In this document: one piece after another, positions 35,578 through 45,344 of the stretch
How positions within the stretch are numbered: the first letter of the stretch is position 1
Layout of the letters: each line of letters begins with the position of its first letter
Origin: Verminephrobacter eiseniae EF01-2
Lineage (GTDB): Bacteria > Pseudomonadota > Gammaproteobacteria > Burkholderiales > Burkholderiaceae_C
Direction: 5' to 3'
Assembly: GCF_000015565.1 (NCBI RefSeq)
Contig: NC_008786.1
Coordinates: forward strand, 124,001-188,000
DNA: 64,000 bases
Program-made: the position numbers and the translations under genes
The notes under the pieces: generated by a model
Told to the model about the DNA's origin: nothing
The model's input: only the letters and a program-made list of their open reading frames with translations
The model's database searches: none

Positions 35578-37086
35578 ATGCTGAACCGCCGCACCGTTCT
35601 TGCCACTGGCGTCTCGGGCGTCACTGGCGCCATCATCGCCTTGCCGCTGACGGCCCCGCTCACCGCCCTGGCGCAGGGCCGCAAAGACGCCGTGGTGCTG
35701 GGCATGACGCTGGAACCCCCGAGCCTGGACCCGACCACCAGCGCCGCATCGGCAATCGCCGAAGTCGTTCACTACAACATCTTCGAGACGCTCACCAAGA
35801 TCAACACCGACGGCAGCGTCGCGCCTTTGCTGGCCGAGAGTTGGGAGGTCTCGCCCGACCTGAAGACCTACACCTTCAAACTGCGCCGCGGCGTGAAGTT
35901 CCAAAACGGCGAGCCTTTCACGGCGGCCACCGTGAAGTTCGCGTTCGACCGCTCGGGCAGCGACAAGAGCAGCAACAAGAGCAAGAGCACCTTCGCCAGC
36001 CTCACGACCCAGGTGGTCGATGACTACACCGTGGTGCTGCTGAACAAGGACATAGACCCGGACCTGCTGTTCGTGCTCGGCCAGGCCCCGTTCGCCATCG
36101 TCGAGCCCAAGAGCGCAGACCGCAACGCCAGCCAGCCCGTGGGCACCGGCCCTTACCGGCTCGGCAGTTGGAACCGGGGCTCTGCGGTGCTGCTGACCGC
36201 ATGGGAGGGCTTTCGCAACCCCGCTGCGATCAAGATCAAGCGCGCCAGCTTTCGCTTCATTTCAGACCCCGCCGCCCAGGTGGCCGCGCTGCTGGCCGGC
36301 GACGTCGACGCCTTCCCGCGCATCACGAATCGCGGCGTGGCGCAGTTCAAGAGCGACCCGCGCTTTCAGGTCGTGATCGGCGGCTCACGCGCCAAGACCA
36401 TCCTGGCCATCAACAACGCCAGAAAGCCGCTCGATGATCTGCGCGTGCGCCGCGCCATCGCCGCCGCCATCGATCGCAAGGCGGTGATCGCAGCGGCCAC
36501 CGAGGGCTATGGCGTACCCATCGGCAGCCACTATGTGCCCGGCGCCTTCGGCTATGTCGACACCACCGGTGTGAACCCCTACGACCCTGGCAAGGCCATC
36601 CGGCTGTTGGCCGAAGCCGGCGTCAAAACACCGCTGACGCTGGGCATGACGCTGCCCCCCACCCCCTATGCCCGCCTGGGCGGCGAGGTGATCGCAGCGC
36701 AACTGGCCAAGGTGGGCATCATTGCCAAGATGGAGAACGTGGAATGGGCGCAGTGGCTCAGCGGCACCTATGGCGGCAAGAACTACGACCTGACCGTCAT
36801 CGCGCATGTGGAGCCGTTCGATCTGAACAACTTCGCCAACCCCGACTACTACTGGGGCTACCAATCGCCCGCATTCAATGCGCTGTTCGACCAGATCAAG
36901 AACACCGCCCGGCCCGCCGAGCGCGCGCGCCTGCTCGGCCAGGCGCAACGCCTGCTGGCCGATGACGCAGTGCATGCCTTTTTGTACCAGGGCCAGTGGG
37001 TCACCGTGGCGAACAAAAACCTCAAGGGGCTGTGGAAAGACATGCCGGTGTTCGTGAACGACATCTCGGCGCTCTCCTGGAGCTGA
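35578..37086 (+). CDS. ABC transporter substrate-binding protein, family 5, second operon
   Basis: A 502-residue periplasmic receptor with signal peptide MLNRRTVLATGVSGVTGAI and cleavage near ALAQ. GGAG precedes the ATG. Family-5 landmarks LRRGVKFQNGEPFTAATVKFAF and VGTGPYRLGSW are present. It lies at the end of the operon, directly before an amidase gene, which suggests import of an amide or modified peptide. The ligand is unknown. Confidence 0.9.
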   Translation: MLNRRTVLATGVSGVTGAIIALPLTAPLTALAQGRKDAVVLGMTLEPPSLDPTTSAASAIAEVVHYNIFETLTKINTDGSVAPLLAESWEVSPDLKTYTFKLRRGVKFQNGEPFTAATVKFAFDRSGSDKSSNKSKSTFASLTTQVVDDYTVVLLNKDIDPDLLFVLGQAPFAIVEPKSADRNASQPVGTGPYRLGSWNRGSAVLLTAWEGFRNPAAIKIKRASFRFISDPAAQVAALLAGDVDAFPRITNRGVAQFKSDPRFQVVIGGSRAKTILAINNARKPLDDLRVRRAIAAAIDRKAVIAAATEGYGVPIGSHYVPGAFGYVDTTGVNPYDPGKAIRLLAEAGVKTPLTLGMTLPPTPYARLGGEVIAAQLAKVGIIAKMENVEWAQWLSGTYGGKNYDLTVIAHVEPFDLNNFANPDYYWGYQSPAFNALFDQIKNTARPAERARLLGQAQRLLADDAVHAFLYQGQWVTVANKNLKGLWKDMPVFVNDISALSWS

Positions 37087-37196
37087 AACCCGTCCATGGC
37101 GCCGTTCAGCCCTTGTCCACCCATTGCCCCCCACCGCCACCCACCGCCACCCATTACCCACACCTTGTCCAACCCTTGACCTCGCCCCTACCCGCC

Positions 37197-38603
37197 ATGA
37201 GTGACCTGCACGACCTGTCCGCCCACGCCCTGATGGCCGCCTACCGCCAGCGCCAGTTGTCGCCGGTCGAGGTCACGCAGGCCGTGCTATCGCATATCGC
37301 GCGTTGGGAGCCGCATCTGCAGGCCACCTACCTGCTGCGCCCCGAGGCCGCGCTGGCGCAAGCCCGTGCCAGCGAAGCCCGCTGGCTGCGCGGCGCGCCG
37401 CTGAGCGCGCTCGATGGCGTGCCCGGCACGATCAAGGAAAACATCGCCACCGAGGGCGACCCGACCCCGTTGGGCACGGCGGCGCTCGCGCCGGCGCCTG
37501 CCGCTGCCGCCGATGCGCCCCCGGCCGCGCGCATGCGCGCGGCCGGCGCCGTCATCGTTGCCAAGACCACGATGCCCGACTACGGCATGTTGTCCTCGGG
37601 CCTGTCGAGCTTGCACCCGCTCACGCGCAACCCGTGGAATCTGGCCAAAGGCCCCGGCGGCTCCAGCGCCGGCGGCGGGGCGGCTGCGGCCGCAGGCTAT
37701 GGCCCGCTGCACATCGGCACCGACATCGGCGGCTCGCTGCGCCTGCCCGCCGGTTGGTGCGGCATCTTCAGCCTCAAGCCCAGCCTGGGCCGCATCCCTA
37801 TCGACCCGCCCTACACCGGCCGCGCCGCCGGCCCGATGACCCGCAGCGTGGCCGACGCCGCAGCGCTGATGCAACTGCTCAGCCAGCCCGACGCCCGCGA
37901 CAGCATGAGCCTGCCGGCACAAGACATTGCCTGGAGCCAGTTCGATCAAGGCGCGGAGCGCCTGCGCGGACTGCGCATCGGCCTGCTGCTGGATGCCGGT
38001 TGCGGCCTGGCGCCAGAGCCCGAGGTCACAGCCGCCGTCGAACACGCTGCCCGGCTGATGCAGACCGCAGGCGCGATCATCGAGACCATGCCGCCCTTCA
38101 TGACGCAAGCCATGCTCGACGGCATGGACCAGTTCTGGCGCATGCGCACGCATACCGACTTGCAGGCCCTGCCCGCCGGGCGGCGCGACAAGGTGCTGCC
38201 CTACATCCGCGCCTGGGCCGACAGCGTGGCCGGCATCAGCGGCGTCGAACTGTTCAACGCCAGCCAGCAGTTCCACCTGACCCGCGTGCACACCGTGCGC
38301 GCCTGCAGCGCCTACGACTACGTGATCTCGCCGGTGGCGCCGATGCCGGCCTTCGATGCCGAACTGCCCTCGCCCACCAACGACCCGCTGCACGCGATGG
38401 AGCACATCGGGTTTACCGTGCCTTTCAATATGTCCGAACAGCCGGCAGCGTCGATCAACTGCGGCTACACCCGCAGCGGCCTGCCCATCGGGCTACAGAT
38501 CATCGGCGCCCGCTTCGATGACCTGGGCGTGCTGCAACTGGCCCATGCGTTCGAGTCGATCCGCGAACCACAGCGGGCCTGGCCCCGGCCACCCGGCGCT
38601 TGA
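37197..38603 (+). CDS. amidase (amidase-signature family)
   Basis: A 468-residue amidase-signature enzyme. The Ser-cisSer-Lys triad is visible: Lys80 (GTIKENIA), cis-Ser156 (GPGGSSAGG) and nucleophile Ser180 (GTDIGGSLR). Length and C-terminal GLPIGLQIIGARFDD fit the family. No signal peptide is present, so it acts in the cytoplasm, probably on a substrate brought in by the ABC system encoded directly upstream. GatA is unlikely because gatB and gatC are not adjacent. Confidence 0.9.
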   Translation: MSDLHDLSAHALMAAYRQRQLSPVEVTQAVLSHIARWEPHLQATYLLRPEAALAQARASEARWLRGAPLSALDGVPGTIKENIATEGDPTPLGTAALAPAPAAAADAPPAARMRAAGAVIVAKTTMPDYGMLSSGLSSLHPLTRNPWNLAKGPGGSSAGGGAAAAAGYGPLHIGTDIGGSLRLPAGWCGIFSLKPSLGRIPIDPPYTGRAAGPMTRSVADAAALMQLLSQPDARDSMSLPAQDIAWSQFDQGAERLRGLRIGLLLDAGCGLAPEPEVTAAVEHAARLMQTAGAIIETMPPFMTQAMLDGMDQFWRMRTHTDLQALPAGRRDKVLPYIRAWADSVAGISGVELFNASQQFHLTRVHTVRACSAYDYVISPVAPMPAFDAELPSPTNDPLHAMEHIGFTVPFNMSEQPAASINCGYTRSGLPIGLQIIGARFDDLGVLQLAHAFESIREPQRAWPRPPGA

Positions 38604-38639
38604 TCCGGCCGGGCCTGGCTGCGCAGGGCGGGAACGCAG

Positions 38640-39719
38640 TCACTCGGCCTCGATGCCGTGCTGGCGGATCAGGTCTCCCCAGCGCCGGCTTTGTTGCAGC
38701 GTCAGTTCGCGCAGTTGCTCCGGTGTGCCGGTTTGGGCCTGGTTGCCGACCTTGCGCATCGCCTCACCAAAGCGCGCCGAGCCGGTGATCTTGCGAATCG
38801 CCGCGCCGAGCTTGTCGAGCACCGGCTTGGGTGTTCCGGCGGGGGCGAACACCGCGTACCAGGCATCGCCGACGATCTGCGGGTAGCCAAGCTCCTTGAA
38901 CGTCGGCACCTGGGGCAGCAAGGGCTGGCGCTCGGCGCTGAGCACGGCCAGCGCCCGGTACTGGCCGGCGTTGACGTTCGGCACCGCGTTCGTCAGTGCC
39001 TGAACGTTGGAGTCGACGATGCCGCCGATCAGGTCCATCGCCGCCGGCACGGCCCCCTTGTAGTGCACCTGCGTCAGTTGCACGCCCAGGCCCGTGGCCA
39101 CCAACTCGCCAAGCAGGTGGCCCAGGCCGCCCTGCCCATTGGTCGCGTTGTTCACCTTGCCCGGATGGGCCTGCGCATAGGCGGCGAACTCGCGCAGGTT
39201 CCGGGCCGGAAAGTCCTTGCGCACCACAAGGACGAAGGGCGTCGCGCTCACCGGCGCCACCGGCGCGAAATCGTCGAACTTGTATTGCAGCTTGTCGCTC
39301 AGGTGCGGCGCCACCGTGAAGGTCGAGCCGGCCGACAGCAGCAACGTATGGCCGTCCTTGGCGGCACGCGCGACGGCGGTCGCGCCGATGGCAGTCGCGG
39401 CGCCGGCCTTGTTTTCGACGACGATGGTCTGCCCGAGCTCCTCGCGCAGCCTGTCGGCCAACTGCCGGCCCACGATGTCGCTGCTGCCACCGGGCGGATA
39501 CGGAATCACCAGCGTGACCGGCTTGCTTGGCCAATGGCTGGCCTTGTCCGACGGTGCTGTGCCCGGCTGCGCGGCAATGCCCGGCTGCGCGGTGGTGCCC
39601 GGCTGCGCGGTGGTGCCCGGCTGCGCGGTGGTGCCCGGCTGCGCCGTGGCACCCGACGCAAGGGCGGCGCCCAGCGCCAGCAAGGCGGCGCAGGCAAGGG
39701 ACTGGACTCGGATCGGCAT
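38640..39719 (-). CDS. Bug/TctC-family receptor, tandem copy A
   Basis: A 359-residue receptor, start MPIRVQSLAC behind AGGAG. After the signal peptide (cleavage near ATAQ) it carries five copies of a six-residue unit of the QPGTTA type, encoded by 18-bp repeats (39561-39650). The binding domain shows LVIPYPPGGSSDIVG, VVENKAGAATAIGA and AKDGHTLLL. It is strongly similar to copy B upstream, and the pair arose by tandem duplication. No TctA/TctB membrane subunits are nearby, which is usual for Bug receptors. Confidence 0.9.
   Translation of the reverse strand: MPIRVQSLACAALLALGAALASGATAQPGTTAQPGTTAQPGTTAQPGIAAQPGTAPSDKASHWPSKPVTLVIPYPPGGSSDIVGRQLADRLREELGQTIVVENKAGAATAIGATAVARAAKDGHTLLLSAGSTFTVAPHLSDKLQYKFDDFAPVAPVSATPFVLVVRKDFPARNLREFAAYAQAHPGKVNNATNGQGGLGHLLGELVATGLGVQLTQVHYKGAVPAAMDLIGGIVDSNVQALTNAVPNVNAGQYRALAVLSAERQPLLPQVPTFKELGYPQIVGDAWYAVFAPAGTPKPVLDKLGAAIRKITGSARFGEAMRKVGNQAQTGTPEQLRELTLQQSRRWGDLIRQHGIEAE
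39561..39650. repeat. five 18-bp repeats in a Bug gene
   Basis: The unit GCCCGGCTGCGCGGTGGT repeats with a period of 18 at 39561, 39579, 39597, 39615 and 39633. It encodes a QPGTTA-type linker just after the signal peptide cleavage site. The paralogue has three units at 40820-40873. Confidence 0.9.
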
Positions 39720-39856
39720 CTCGATGCTCCTGCATGGGTTCGAACCATCGCCACTGGCGTGGCGGGCGAGGCGCCGGCGGCACCGGGCCAGCGCAACAGA
39801 GGCGCCGTCAGCAAAAAACGGGCTGCACTGGCGCAGCAGGGCGGGAGCATCCAGAC

Positions 39857-39900
39857 GGTTCACCCAGTTCACCCGATTCACCCGGCTTACCCGGTTCACT
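39857..39900. repeat. five 9-bp repeats between the Bug paralogues
   Basis: Tandem units of the type GGTTCACCC, AGTTCACCC, GATTCACCC, GGCTTACCC, GGTTCACTC. They overlap the last codons of copy B on the minus strand. Confidence 0.8.
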
Positions 39901-40942
39901 CGGCCTTGATGCCATGCTGGCGGATCAGCCCCTCCCAGCGCCGGCTTTGTTGCAGCGTCAGTTCGCGCAGTTGCTCCGGTGTGCCGGTTTGGGCCTGGTT
40001 GCCGACCTTGCGCATCGCCGCGCCAAAGCGCGCCGAGCCGGTGATCTTGCGGATCGCCGCGCCGAGCTTGTCGAGCACCGGCTTGGGCGTTCCGGCGGGG
40101 GCGAACACCGCGTACCAGGTTTCGCCGACGATCTGCGGATAGCCGAGCTCCTTGAACGTCGGCACCTGGGGCAGCAAGGGTTCGCGCTCGGCGCTGAGCA
40201 CCGCCAGCGCCCGGTACTGGCCGGCGTTGATGTTCGGCACCGCGTTCGTCAGCGCCTCGGTGTTGGAATCGACGATGCCGCCGATCAGGTCCATCGACGC
40301 CGGCATGGCCCCCTTGTAGTGCACCTGCGTCAATTGCACGCCCAGGCCCGTGGCCACCAACTCGCCGAGCAAGTGAACCAGGCTGCCCTGCCCGTTGGTC
40401 GCGTTGTTCACCTTGCCCGGATGGGCCTTTGCATAGGCGACGAACTCGCGCAGATCCCGGGCCGGAAAATCCTTGCGCACCACAAAGGCAAAGGGCGCCG
40501 TGCACACCGGCGCCACCGGCGCGAAATCGTCGAGCTTGTATTGCAGTTTGTCATTCAGGTGCGGAATCACCGTGAAGGTCGAGCCGGCCGACAGCAGCAG
40601 CGTATGGCCGTCCTTGGCGGCATGTGCGACGGCGGTCGCGCCGATGGCGGTGGCGGCGCCGGCCTTGTTCTCGACGACGATGGTCTGCCCGAGCTCCTCG
40701 CGCAGCCTGTCGGCCAACTGCCGGCCCACGATGTCGCTGGTGCCGCCGGGCGGATACGGCACCACCAGCGTGACCGGCCTGCCTGGCCAGTGGCTGGCCT
40801 GGTCCGACGGAGCCGTAGCGCCCGGCTGCGCTGCCATGCCCGGCTGCGCGGTAGTGCCCGGCTGCGCCGGGGCGCCCGACGCAAGTGCGGCGCCGAGCGC
40901 CAGCAGGGCGGCGCAGGCAAAGGACTGGACGGGTGTCGCCAT
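39896..40942 (-). CDS. Bug/TctC-family receptor, tandem copy B
   Basis: A 348-residue paralogue of copy A, start MATPVQSFAC behind AGGAG. It has three 18-bp linker units (40820-40873) instead of five. The mature domains differ mainly by scattered substitutions, and the C-terminal 60 residues are nearly identical. Upstream it abuts a truncated cyclase-family gene. Confidence 0.9.
   Translation of the reverse strand: MATPVQSFACAALLALGAALASGAPAQPGTTAQPGMAAQPGATAPSDQASHWPGRPVTLVVPYPPGGTSDIVGRQLADRLREELGQTIVVENKAGAATAIGATAVAHAAKDGHTLLLSAGSTFTVIPHLNDKLQYKLDDFAPVAPVCTAPFAFVVRKDFPARDLREFVAYAKAHPGKVNNATNGQGSLVHLLGELVATGLGVQLTQVHYKGAMPASMDLIGGIVDSNTEALTNAVPNINAGQYRALAVLSAEREPLLPQVPTFKELGYPQIVGETWYAVFAPAGTPKPVLDKLGAAIRKITGSARFGAAMRKVGNQAQTGTPEQLRELTLQQSRRWEGLIRQHGIKAE
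40820..40873. repeat. three 18-bp repeats in the second Bug gene
   Basis: The same GCCCGGCTGC-type unit at 40820, 40838 and 40856. The copy-number difference from the paralogue shows that the tract varies after duplication. Confidence 0.85.
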
Positions 40943-40962
40943 CGCGGTGCTCCTGCGCCGGG

Positions 40963-41502
40963 TCAAACCGTGGCCACTGGCGTGGCGGGCGAACCGACGG
41001 CGCCGGCCAGGTGCTCGATGCCTATGGCCCGGGCGCCGAAACGGGTTGCCGCACCGTCGGGGCCGGGCGTCGCATCATCCGGGCCGAGCACATCGACGCC
41101 GCCGCGAAAGCCGTTGTCATAGACCTTCTCGGGCCGGCCGTCGGCGTCGAACATCTGGCCGACATGGCCGAGGCCGTCCCATTGCGTCGAATACTGCGTG
41201 TACAGCATGACGGCGTCGTCCGACACCGCATCGTCGAAGCAGGCGCACAGGTTCGACAACCGGTAGTCGTAGTTGCGCTTTTCGTGGAAGAAGCGCGGCT
41301 CCTTGCGGTGCTGGAGCAGTGCGTTGCCGCCGGGATGGTGCAGCGGCAGGCTCAGGCAAAACGCCAGGCCCTGCTGCACCTCGCGAAAAGCCTGTCGCCG
41401 GATCTCGGGCGTCCGCAGGTTCATGCGGCCGAGTTGGTCGTCGGGGCCGAAGCCGCCCCGGTGCGAGCCGGCAGGGCGCTGCTTCCAACGGGCGTTCTGC
41501 AT
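40963..41502 (-). pseudogene. cyclase-family (kynurenine formamidase-like) gene, 3' end lost
   Basis: A 179-residue protein starting MQNARWKQRPAGS behind AGGAG. It shows the family's N-terminal GPDDQLGRMN and the segment QYSTQWDGLGHVGQMFDADG, which holds the metal-ligand region. Family members are usually over 300 residues; here the frame runs into unrelated residues (GSPATPVATV) and stops 21 bases before the Bug start. The missing half is not seen. It was probably cut when the Bug region was rearranged. Confidence 0.7.
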
Positions 41503-41613
41503 GGTGTTCACTCCTGTGGCGTTGGCCGATAGCGCAGGCAAAAATACCGTTTGGTATGTAAAAACATAACACCGGTGCCGGGCCATCCGCACAGGGATTA
41601 CCCTTTTGGCCGG

Positions 41614-41779
41614 CTAGTGTCGCGTCACCGATCAGATGTCGTAGGCTGCGCGCAGCCATCGGAGCGCAGCGCAAGGCGCAGCGCGCAGCCCATACCGCGC
41701 GTATTGGCAAGCGATGCAACGCCGCGATGCGCTTCGATGGCCAGCGCAGACCGACAGATGATCGGTGACGCGACACTAG
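41614..41779. mobile_element. 166-bp MITE, copy 2
   Basis: Perfect terminal inverted repeats TAGTGTCGCGTCACCGATCA, preceded by C and mirrored at the right end. The inner part continues as an imperfect palindrome, so the whole element could fold into one long hairpin. No coding capacity. Flanking CTAG at both ends hints at the target. Confidence 0.92.
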
Positions 41780-42211
41780 GATGGCGCGTCGATGCGGGAA
41801 AATCGTCCGAGGCCATGGCGGCGTACCCCGTGGCATGCCCCTCCGCCGGGCCTGTCATCGGGCACCGGCCCCATGCACGCGGCGCCAGCCGTTCGACCAT
41901 GAAGCGCCGCCGTCGCTGCGGCGCCAGACCTCGTGGCGCATCGTTGCGGCGCAAGGCGGTGCTGCGGACGGATTCATGCTGCGGAGCCTTCGAGCACGCC
42001 GCGCAGCGCAAATACGGGCCAGGCCTGCACGCTGTCGGCGATCGATTCGGCGCTTTGCCGCCGCTGGCTGCGCCGGATGGCGGCCCGGTTCAGCGCGCCG
42101 AAGAAGGGCTTGGTGGCGCGCCGGGGCGGCCGGGGGGGCGGCGCGTATGGTGGTCAGCGCGATCCTGAGGTCGGCCTGCGCGAACGGGAATTTCTCTTCG
42201 GCCACCTTCTC

Positions 42212-42377
42212 CTAGTGTCGCGTCACCGATCAGATGTCGTAGGCTGCGCGCAGCCATCGGAGCGCAGCGCAAGGCGCATCGCGCAGCCAATACCGAGCGT
42301 ATTGGCAAGCGATGCAACGCCGCGATGCGCTTCGATGGCCAGCGCAGACCGACAGATGATCGGTGACGCGACACTAG
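42212..42377. mobile_element. 166-bp MITE, copy 3
   Basis: Same length, orientation and perfect terminal repeats as copy 2. It differs from copy 2 at only a few central positions. Together the two copies bracket a 432-base segment. Confidence 0.92.
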
Positions 42378-42591
42378 GCATGGCCCAGTTGCTTCAACCC
42401 GGCCTCGATGATCTGGCATCTGGCGCAGGCAGCAAGCGGTATGCGGCTTCGTCAATCGGACACACGGACACACGGACAAACGGAGCCGCGCCGTAGGTGT
42501 TTTCCCTGGACAGCAGGTTCCGATATACGCGCTGACCGAAGTTGGCCGCCCGGCCCCGTCCAGTGAACGGCCTGGAGCGGTTTTCCGTCGT

Positions 42592-43176
42592 TCAGGCGCG
42601 CTCGAAGTGAAAGACCGCCGTGCCGGCGCGGGCGTTCGGCAGCCAGCGCGTTTCCTGCCCGTCTTGCAGGCCGAACGAATCCAGGATGCGCAGGCTGTTC
42701 TTGGTGGCCAGCACTTCAAAGTCCTTGTACGTGCCCACGCGGATGTTGGGCGTGTCATACCACTGGTAGGGCAGGCGGCGCGTCACCGGCATGCGGCCGC
42801 GCAGCACCGACAGGCGGTTGGGCCAGTGCGCAAAGTTGGGAAAGGCCACCACGCCGGTGCGGCCCACGCGCGCGGTTTCGCGCAGCATGGTTTCGGCATT
42901 GCGCAGATGCTGTAGCGTGTCGATCTGCAGGACCACGTCGAACGAGTTGTCCCCGAACATGGCCAAGCCTTCGTCGAGGTTCAGTTGCATCACGTCGACG
43001 CCGCGCTGCACGCAGGCGAGCACGTTGGCGTCGGCAATCTCCACCCCGTAGCCGCTGCAGCCGCGCTCGCGTTGCAGGTAGTCGAGCATGGCGCCATCGC
43101 CGCAGCCCAGGTCCAGCACCCGCGAGCCGGGCGGCACCAGGCGTGCCAGCGCCTGCATGGTCGCTTTGCCGGTCAT
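42592..43176 (-). CDS. metW: methionine biosynthesis protein MetW
   Basis: A 194-residue SAM-dependent methyltransferase-like protein. The glycine-rich motif [15 protein letters not shown] is at about residues 20-34, and [11 protein letters not shown] and [11 protein letters not shown] are typical of MetW. It overlaps the end of metX by four bases (ATGA). Its role with MetX in acyl-homoserine formation is known from the conserved pair; the exact activity is less clear. Confidence 0.93.
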   Translation of the reverse strand: MTGKATMQALARLVPPGSRVLDLGCGDGAMLDYLQRERGCSGYGVEIADANVLACVQRGVDVMQLNLDEGLAMFGDNSFDVVLQIDTLQHLRNAETMLRETARVGRTGVVAFPNFAHWPNRLSVLRGRMPVTRRLPYQWYDTPNIRVGTYKDFEVLATKNSLRILDSFGLQDGQETRWLPNARAGTAVFHFERA

Positions 43177-44300
43177 CGCAGTTCCTTCGTGATGCTCTCG
43201 AAGTAAGAGCGCATCAATCCCGTGTAGCGGGCGTCGTCGAGCAGGAAGGCATCGTGCCCGTGGGGCGCATCGATCTCGGCATAGCTCACGCGGCGGCGGT
43301 TGTCCAGCAGCGCCTTGACGATCTCGCGGCTGCGTCGGGGTGCAAAGCGCCAGTCGGTGCTGAAGCTGACCAGCAGGAAACGCGCCTGCGCCCGCGCCAG
43401 CGCCCGGGTCAGGTTGCCGCCATGGCTGCGGGCGGGGTCGAAATAGTCCAGCGCCCGGGTGATCAGCAGATAGGTGTTGGCGTCGAAGTAATCGCTGAAT
43501 TTGTCGCTCTGGTAACGCAGGTAGCTCTCGATCTGGAACTCGATGTCCTGCGTGCTGTATTTGAGCTCCAGGCCTTGGCGCAGTTGGCGGCCAAACCGCT
43601 CGTTCATCAGGTCGTCCGAGAGGTAAGTGATGTGGCCGATCATGCGGGCAATGCGCAGCCCGCGCTTCGGGATAACGCCGTGGCGGTAGAAATGGCCGCC
43701 GTGAAAGTCCGGGTCGGTGACGATGGCGCGGCGCGCCACTTCATTGAAGGCAATGTTCTCGGCGGTGAGATTGGGCGCACTGGCCACCACCACCGCATGG
43801 CGCACGCGCTCGGGGTATTGCAGCGTCCAGGACAGCGCCTGCATGCCCCCGAGGCTGCCCCCGAGCACGGCGGCCAGCCGTCCGATGCCCAACTGGTCCA
43901 GCAATCGGGCCTGCGCATTCACCCAGTCCTCGACCGTGACCACGGGAAAGTCGGCGCCGTAGACCGCGCCCGTGTCGGGATGCGGGTGCATGGGCCCGGT
44001 GGAGCCAAAGCATGAACCCAGGTTGTTCACGCCAATCACGAAGAAGCGGTCGGTGTCCACCGGCTTGCCGGGGCCGATCATGTTGTCCCACCAGCCCTTG
44101 CTGTCGTCCTGCCCGGCGTAGACGCCGGCCACATGGTGCGAGGCGTTGAGCGCATGGCAGACGAGCACGGCATTGGCGCGCTCGGCGTCGAGCTGGCCGT
44201 AAGTCTCGAACGCCAGGTGGTAGTCGCGGATCGACGCGCCGCTTTGCAGCGGCAGCGCATCCGGAAAATGCATGGTCTGGGGCGTGGCAATGAACGACAT
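43173..44300 (-). CDS. metX: homoserine O-acyltransferase MetX
   Basis: A 375-residue alpha/beta-hydrolase-fold acyltransferase. The start [12 protein letters not shown] is the usual one; 44324 is a longer alternative. Nucleophile Ser149 sits in LGGSLGGMQ. The acid is probably in [10 protein letters not shown] and the His in [11 protein letters not shown]. It makes O-acetyl- or O-succinyl-homoserine, the first committed step of methionine synthesis; the acyl donor cannot be told safely from sequence alone. It is co-transcribed with metW. Confidence 0.93.
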   Translation of the reverse strand: MSFIATPQTMHFPDALPLQSGASIRDYHLAFETYGQLDAERANAVLVCHALNASHHVAGVYAGQDDSKGWWDNMIGPGKPVDTDRFFVIGVNNLGSCFGSTGPMHPHPDTGAVYGADFPVVTVEDWVNAQARLLDQLGIGRLAAVLGGSLGGMQALSWTLQYPERVRHAVVVASAPNLTAENIAFNEVARRAIVTDPDFHGGHFYRHGVIPKRGLRIARMIGHITYLSDDLMNERFGRQLRQGLELKYSTQDIEFQIESYLRYQSDKFSDYFDANTYLLITRALDYFDPARSHGGNLTRALARAQARFLLVSFSTDWRFAPRRSREIVKALLDNRRRVSYAEIDAPHGHDAFLLDDARYTGLMRSYFESITKELR

Positions 44301-44438
44301 CTGAAAAAACCCGGCAGCGCTCACGGCGCGGCCGGGCCGGGGCGGTGGGGACGGGCCGGGCGCCCGCAGAGCGCCCGCAAGCGGCGGGCCAATATACCAA
44401 AAGCGCCCGCCGATCGGCCGCGCCGATCGCCAGGACGG

Positions 44439-45005
44439 TCAGCCGGCTGGCGCCAGGATCGCCAGCAGCCCCAGCACCAGGAAGATCACGGCCGCCGTCG
44501 ACTGCACCATGCGTATCGGCAGCTTGCGCGTGATGCGCTCGCCCAGCCAGACCACAGGCGCATTGGCCAGCATCATGCCCAGGGTGCTGCCTGTGACCAC
44601 CCACAGCCAACTGTCGTACCGGGCCGCCAGCATCACGGTGGCAATTTGCGTTTTGTCACCCATTTCGGCCAGAAAGAAGGCCATGACCGTGGTGCCGAAC
44701 ACCCCCCAGCGCAAGCCGTGGTCCGCCTGGCCTGCATCGAGCTTGTCGGGGATCAGCATCCACAGCGCCATCGCGATGAACGAGGCCCCCAGCAGCCAGC
44801 GCAGCAACTGCGGGCCGGCAAAAGTCGTCACCCAGGCGCCCACGGCACCCGCCAAGCCATGGTTCACCAGCGTGGCCACCAGAATGCCGAGCACGATGGG
44901 CCAGGGCTTTCGAAAACGCGCGGCCAGCACCAGCGCAAGCAGTTGTGTCTTGTCGCCCATCTCGGCGAGCGCGACCAAGGCGGTGGCTATGAAAAAGGCT
45001 TCCAT
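44439..45005 (-). CDS. GDT1/TMEM165 (UPF0016) family cation exporter
   Basis: A 188-residue membrane protein with six predicted segments. The family's duplicated motif EMGDKTQ appears twice (ALAEMGDKTQLLAL near the N-terminus and LAEMGDKTQIATVM in the middle). Bacterial members such as MneA export manganese. The start MEAFFIATAL is chosen; the upstream extension is not hydrophobic. I looked for a manganese riboswitch upstream and did not find one. Confidence 0.88.
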   Translation of the reverse strand: MEAFFIATALVALAEMGDKTQLLALVLAARFRKPWPIVLGILVATLVNHGLAGAVGAWVTTFAGPQLLRWLLGASFIAMALWMLIPDKLDAGQADHGLRWGVFGTTVMAFFLAEMGDKTQIATVMLAARYDSWLWVVTGSTLGMMLANAPVVWLGERITRKLPIRMVQSTAAVIFLVLGLLAILAPAG

Positions 45006-45344
45006 CGGGGGGTATCCTTCGACCCGCAGCGGGCGAACAACGGCTCGGACGGCCGGGCGGGCAATGCCCAAAAGCCGCGTATCTTATCCGGGGCCGATCT
45101 GCGGCCGGCCCGGAAATTCACCTCAAAACCACGCCATGGCGGCGCAAGACGGCCACAGACCCCCCTGGCGCAGAAATAAAACACCACAGACCGCGCCAAT
45201 GGCTGATAATGGGCGGGCTTTGGCTGCTTGCAGCAAAGCGTTTGGCACAGCGGTGAATGGTCAGTCTCGCGTCTTTGAAGTCGTCACAGGTTTGTTGATT
45301 GCGTCGGGCTCCATCGCGTTTTCATGTTTTTTCAGGAGTCCCTC
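45006..45344. other. divergent promoter region before the first RRM gene
   Basis: No gene is supported. The last 40 bases before the RRM start, from CCATCGCG to the ribosome site AGGAGTCCCTC, are repeated almost exactly before the second RRM gene, so this is a conserved 5' leader. Confidence 0.5.

Larger units (their letters stand above)
41503..42591. other. gene-free stretch with two MITEs
   Basis: Between the cyclase fragment and metW. It holds MITE copies at 41614-41779 and 42212-42377 and a 432-base segment between them in which I recognise no gene. Frames there are GC-driven and without family motifs. The 200 bases after the second MITE also show nothing recognisable. Confidence 0.6.

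Noticed and set aside
39736..39746. GGGTTCGAACC resembling the T-loop of a tRNA
   Set aside because: No acceptor or anticodon stems fit around it. It lies in the upstream region of a Bug gene, and the paralogous region has a different sequence.
41855..42205. Reading frames in the segment between the two MITEs
   Set aside because: Arginine- and alanine-rich composition in several frames at once, with no motif. Not distinguishable from chance frames in GC-rich DNA.
45006..45130. Possible manganese (yybP-ykoY) riboswitch before the GDT1-type gene
   Set aside because: The family often has one, but the conserved loop sequences were not found in the leader.
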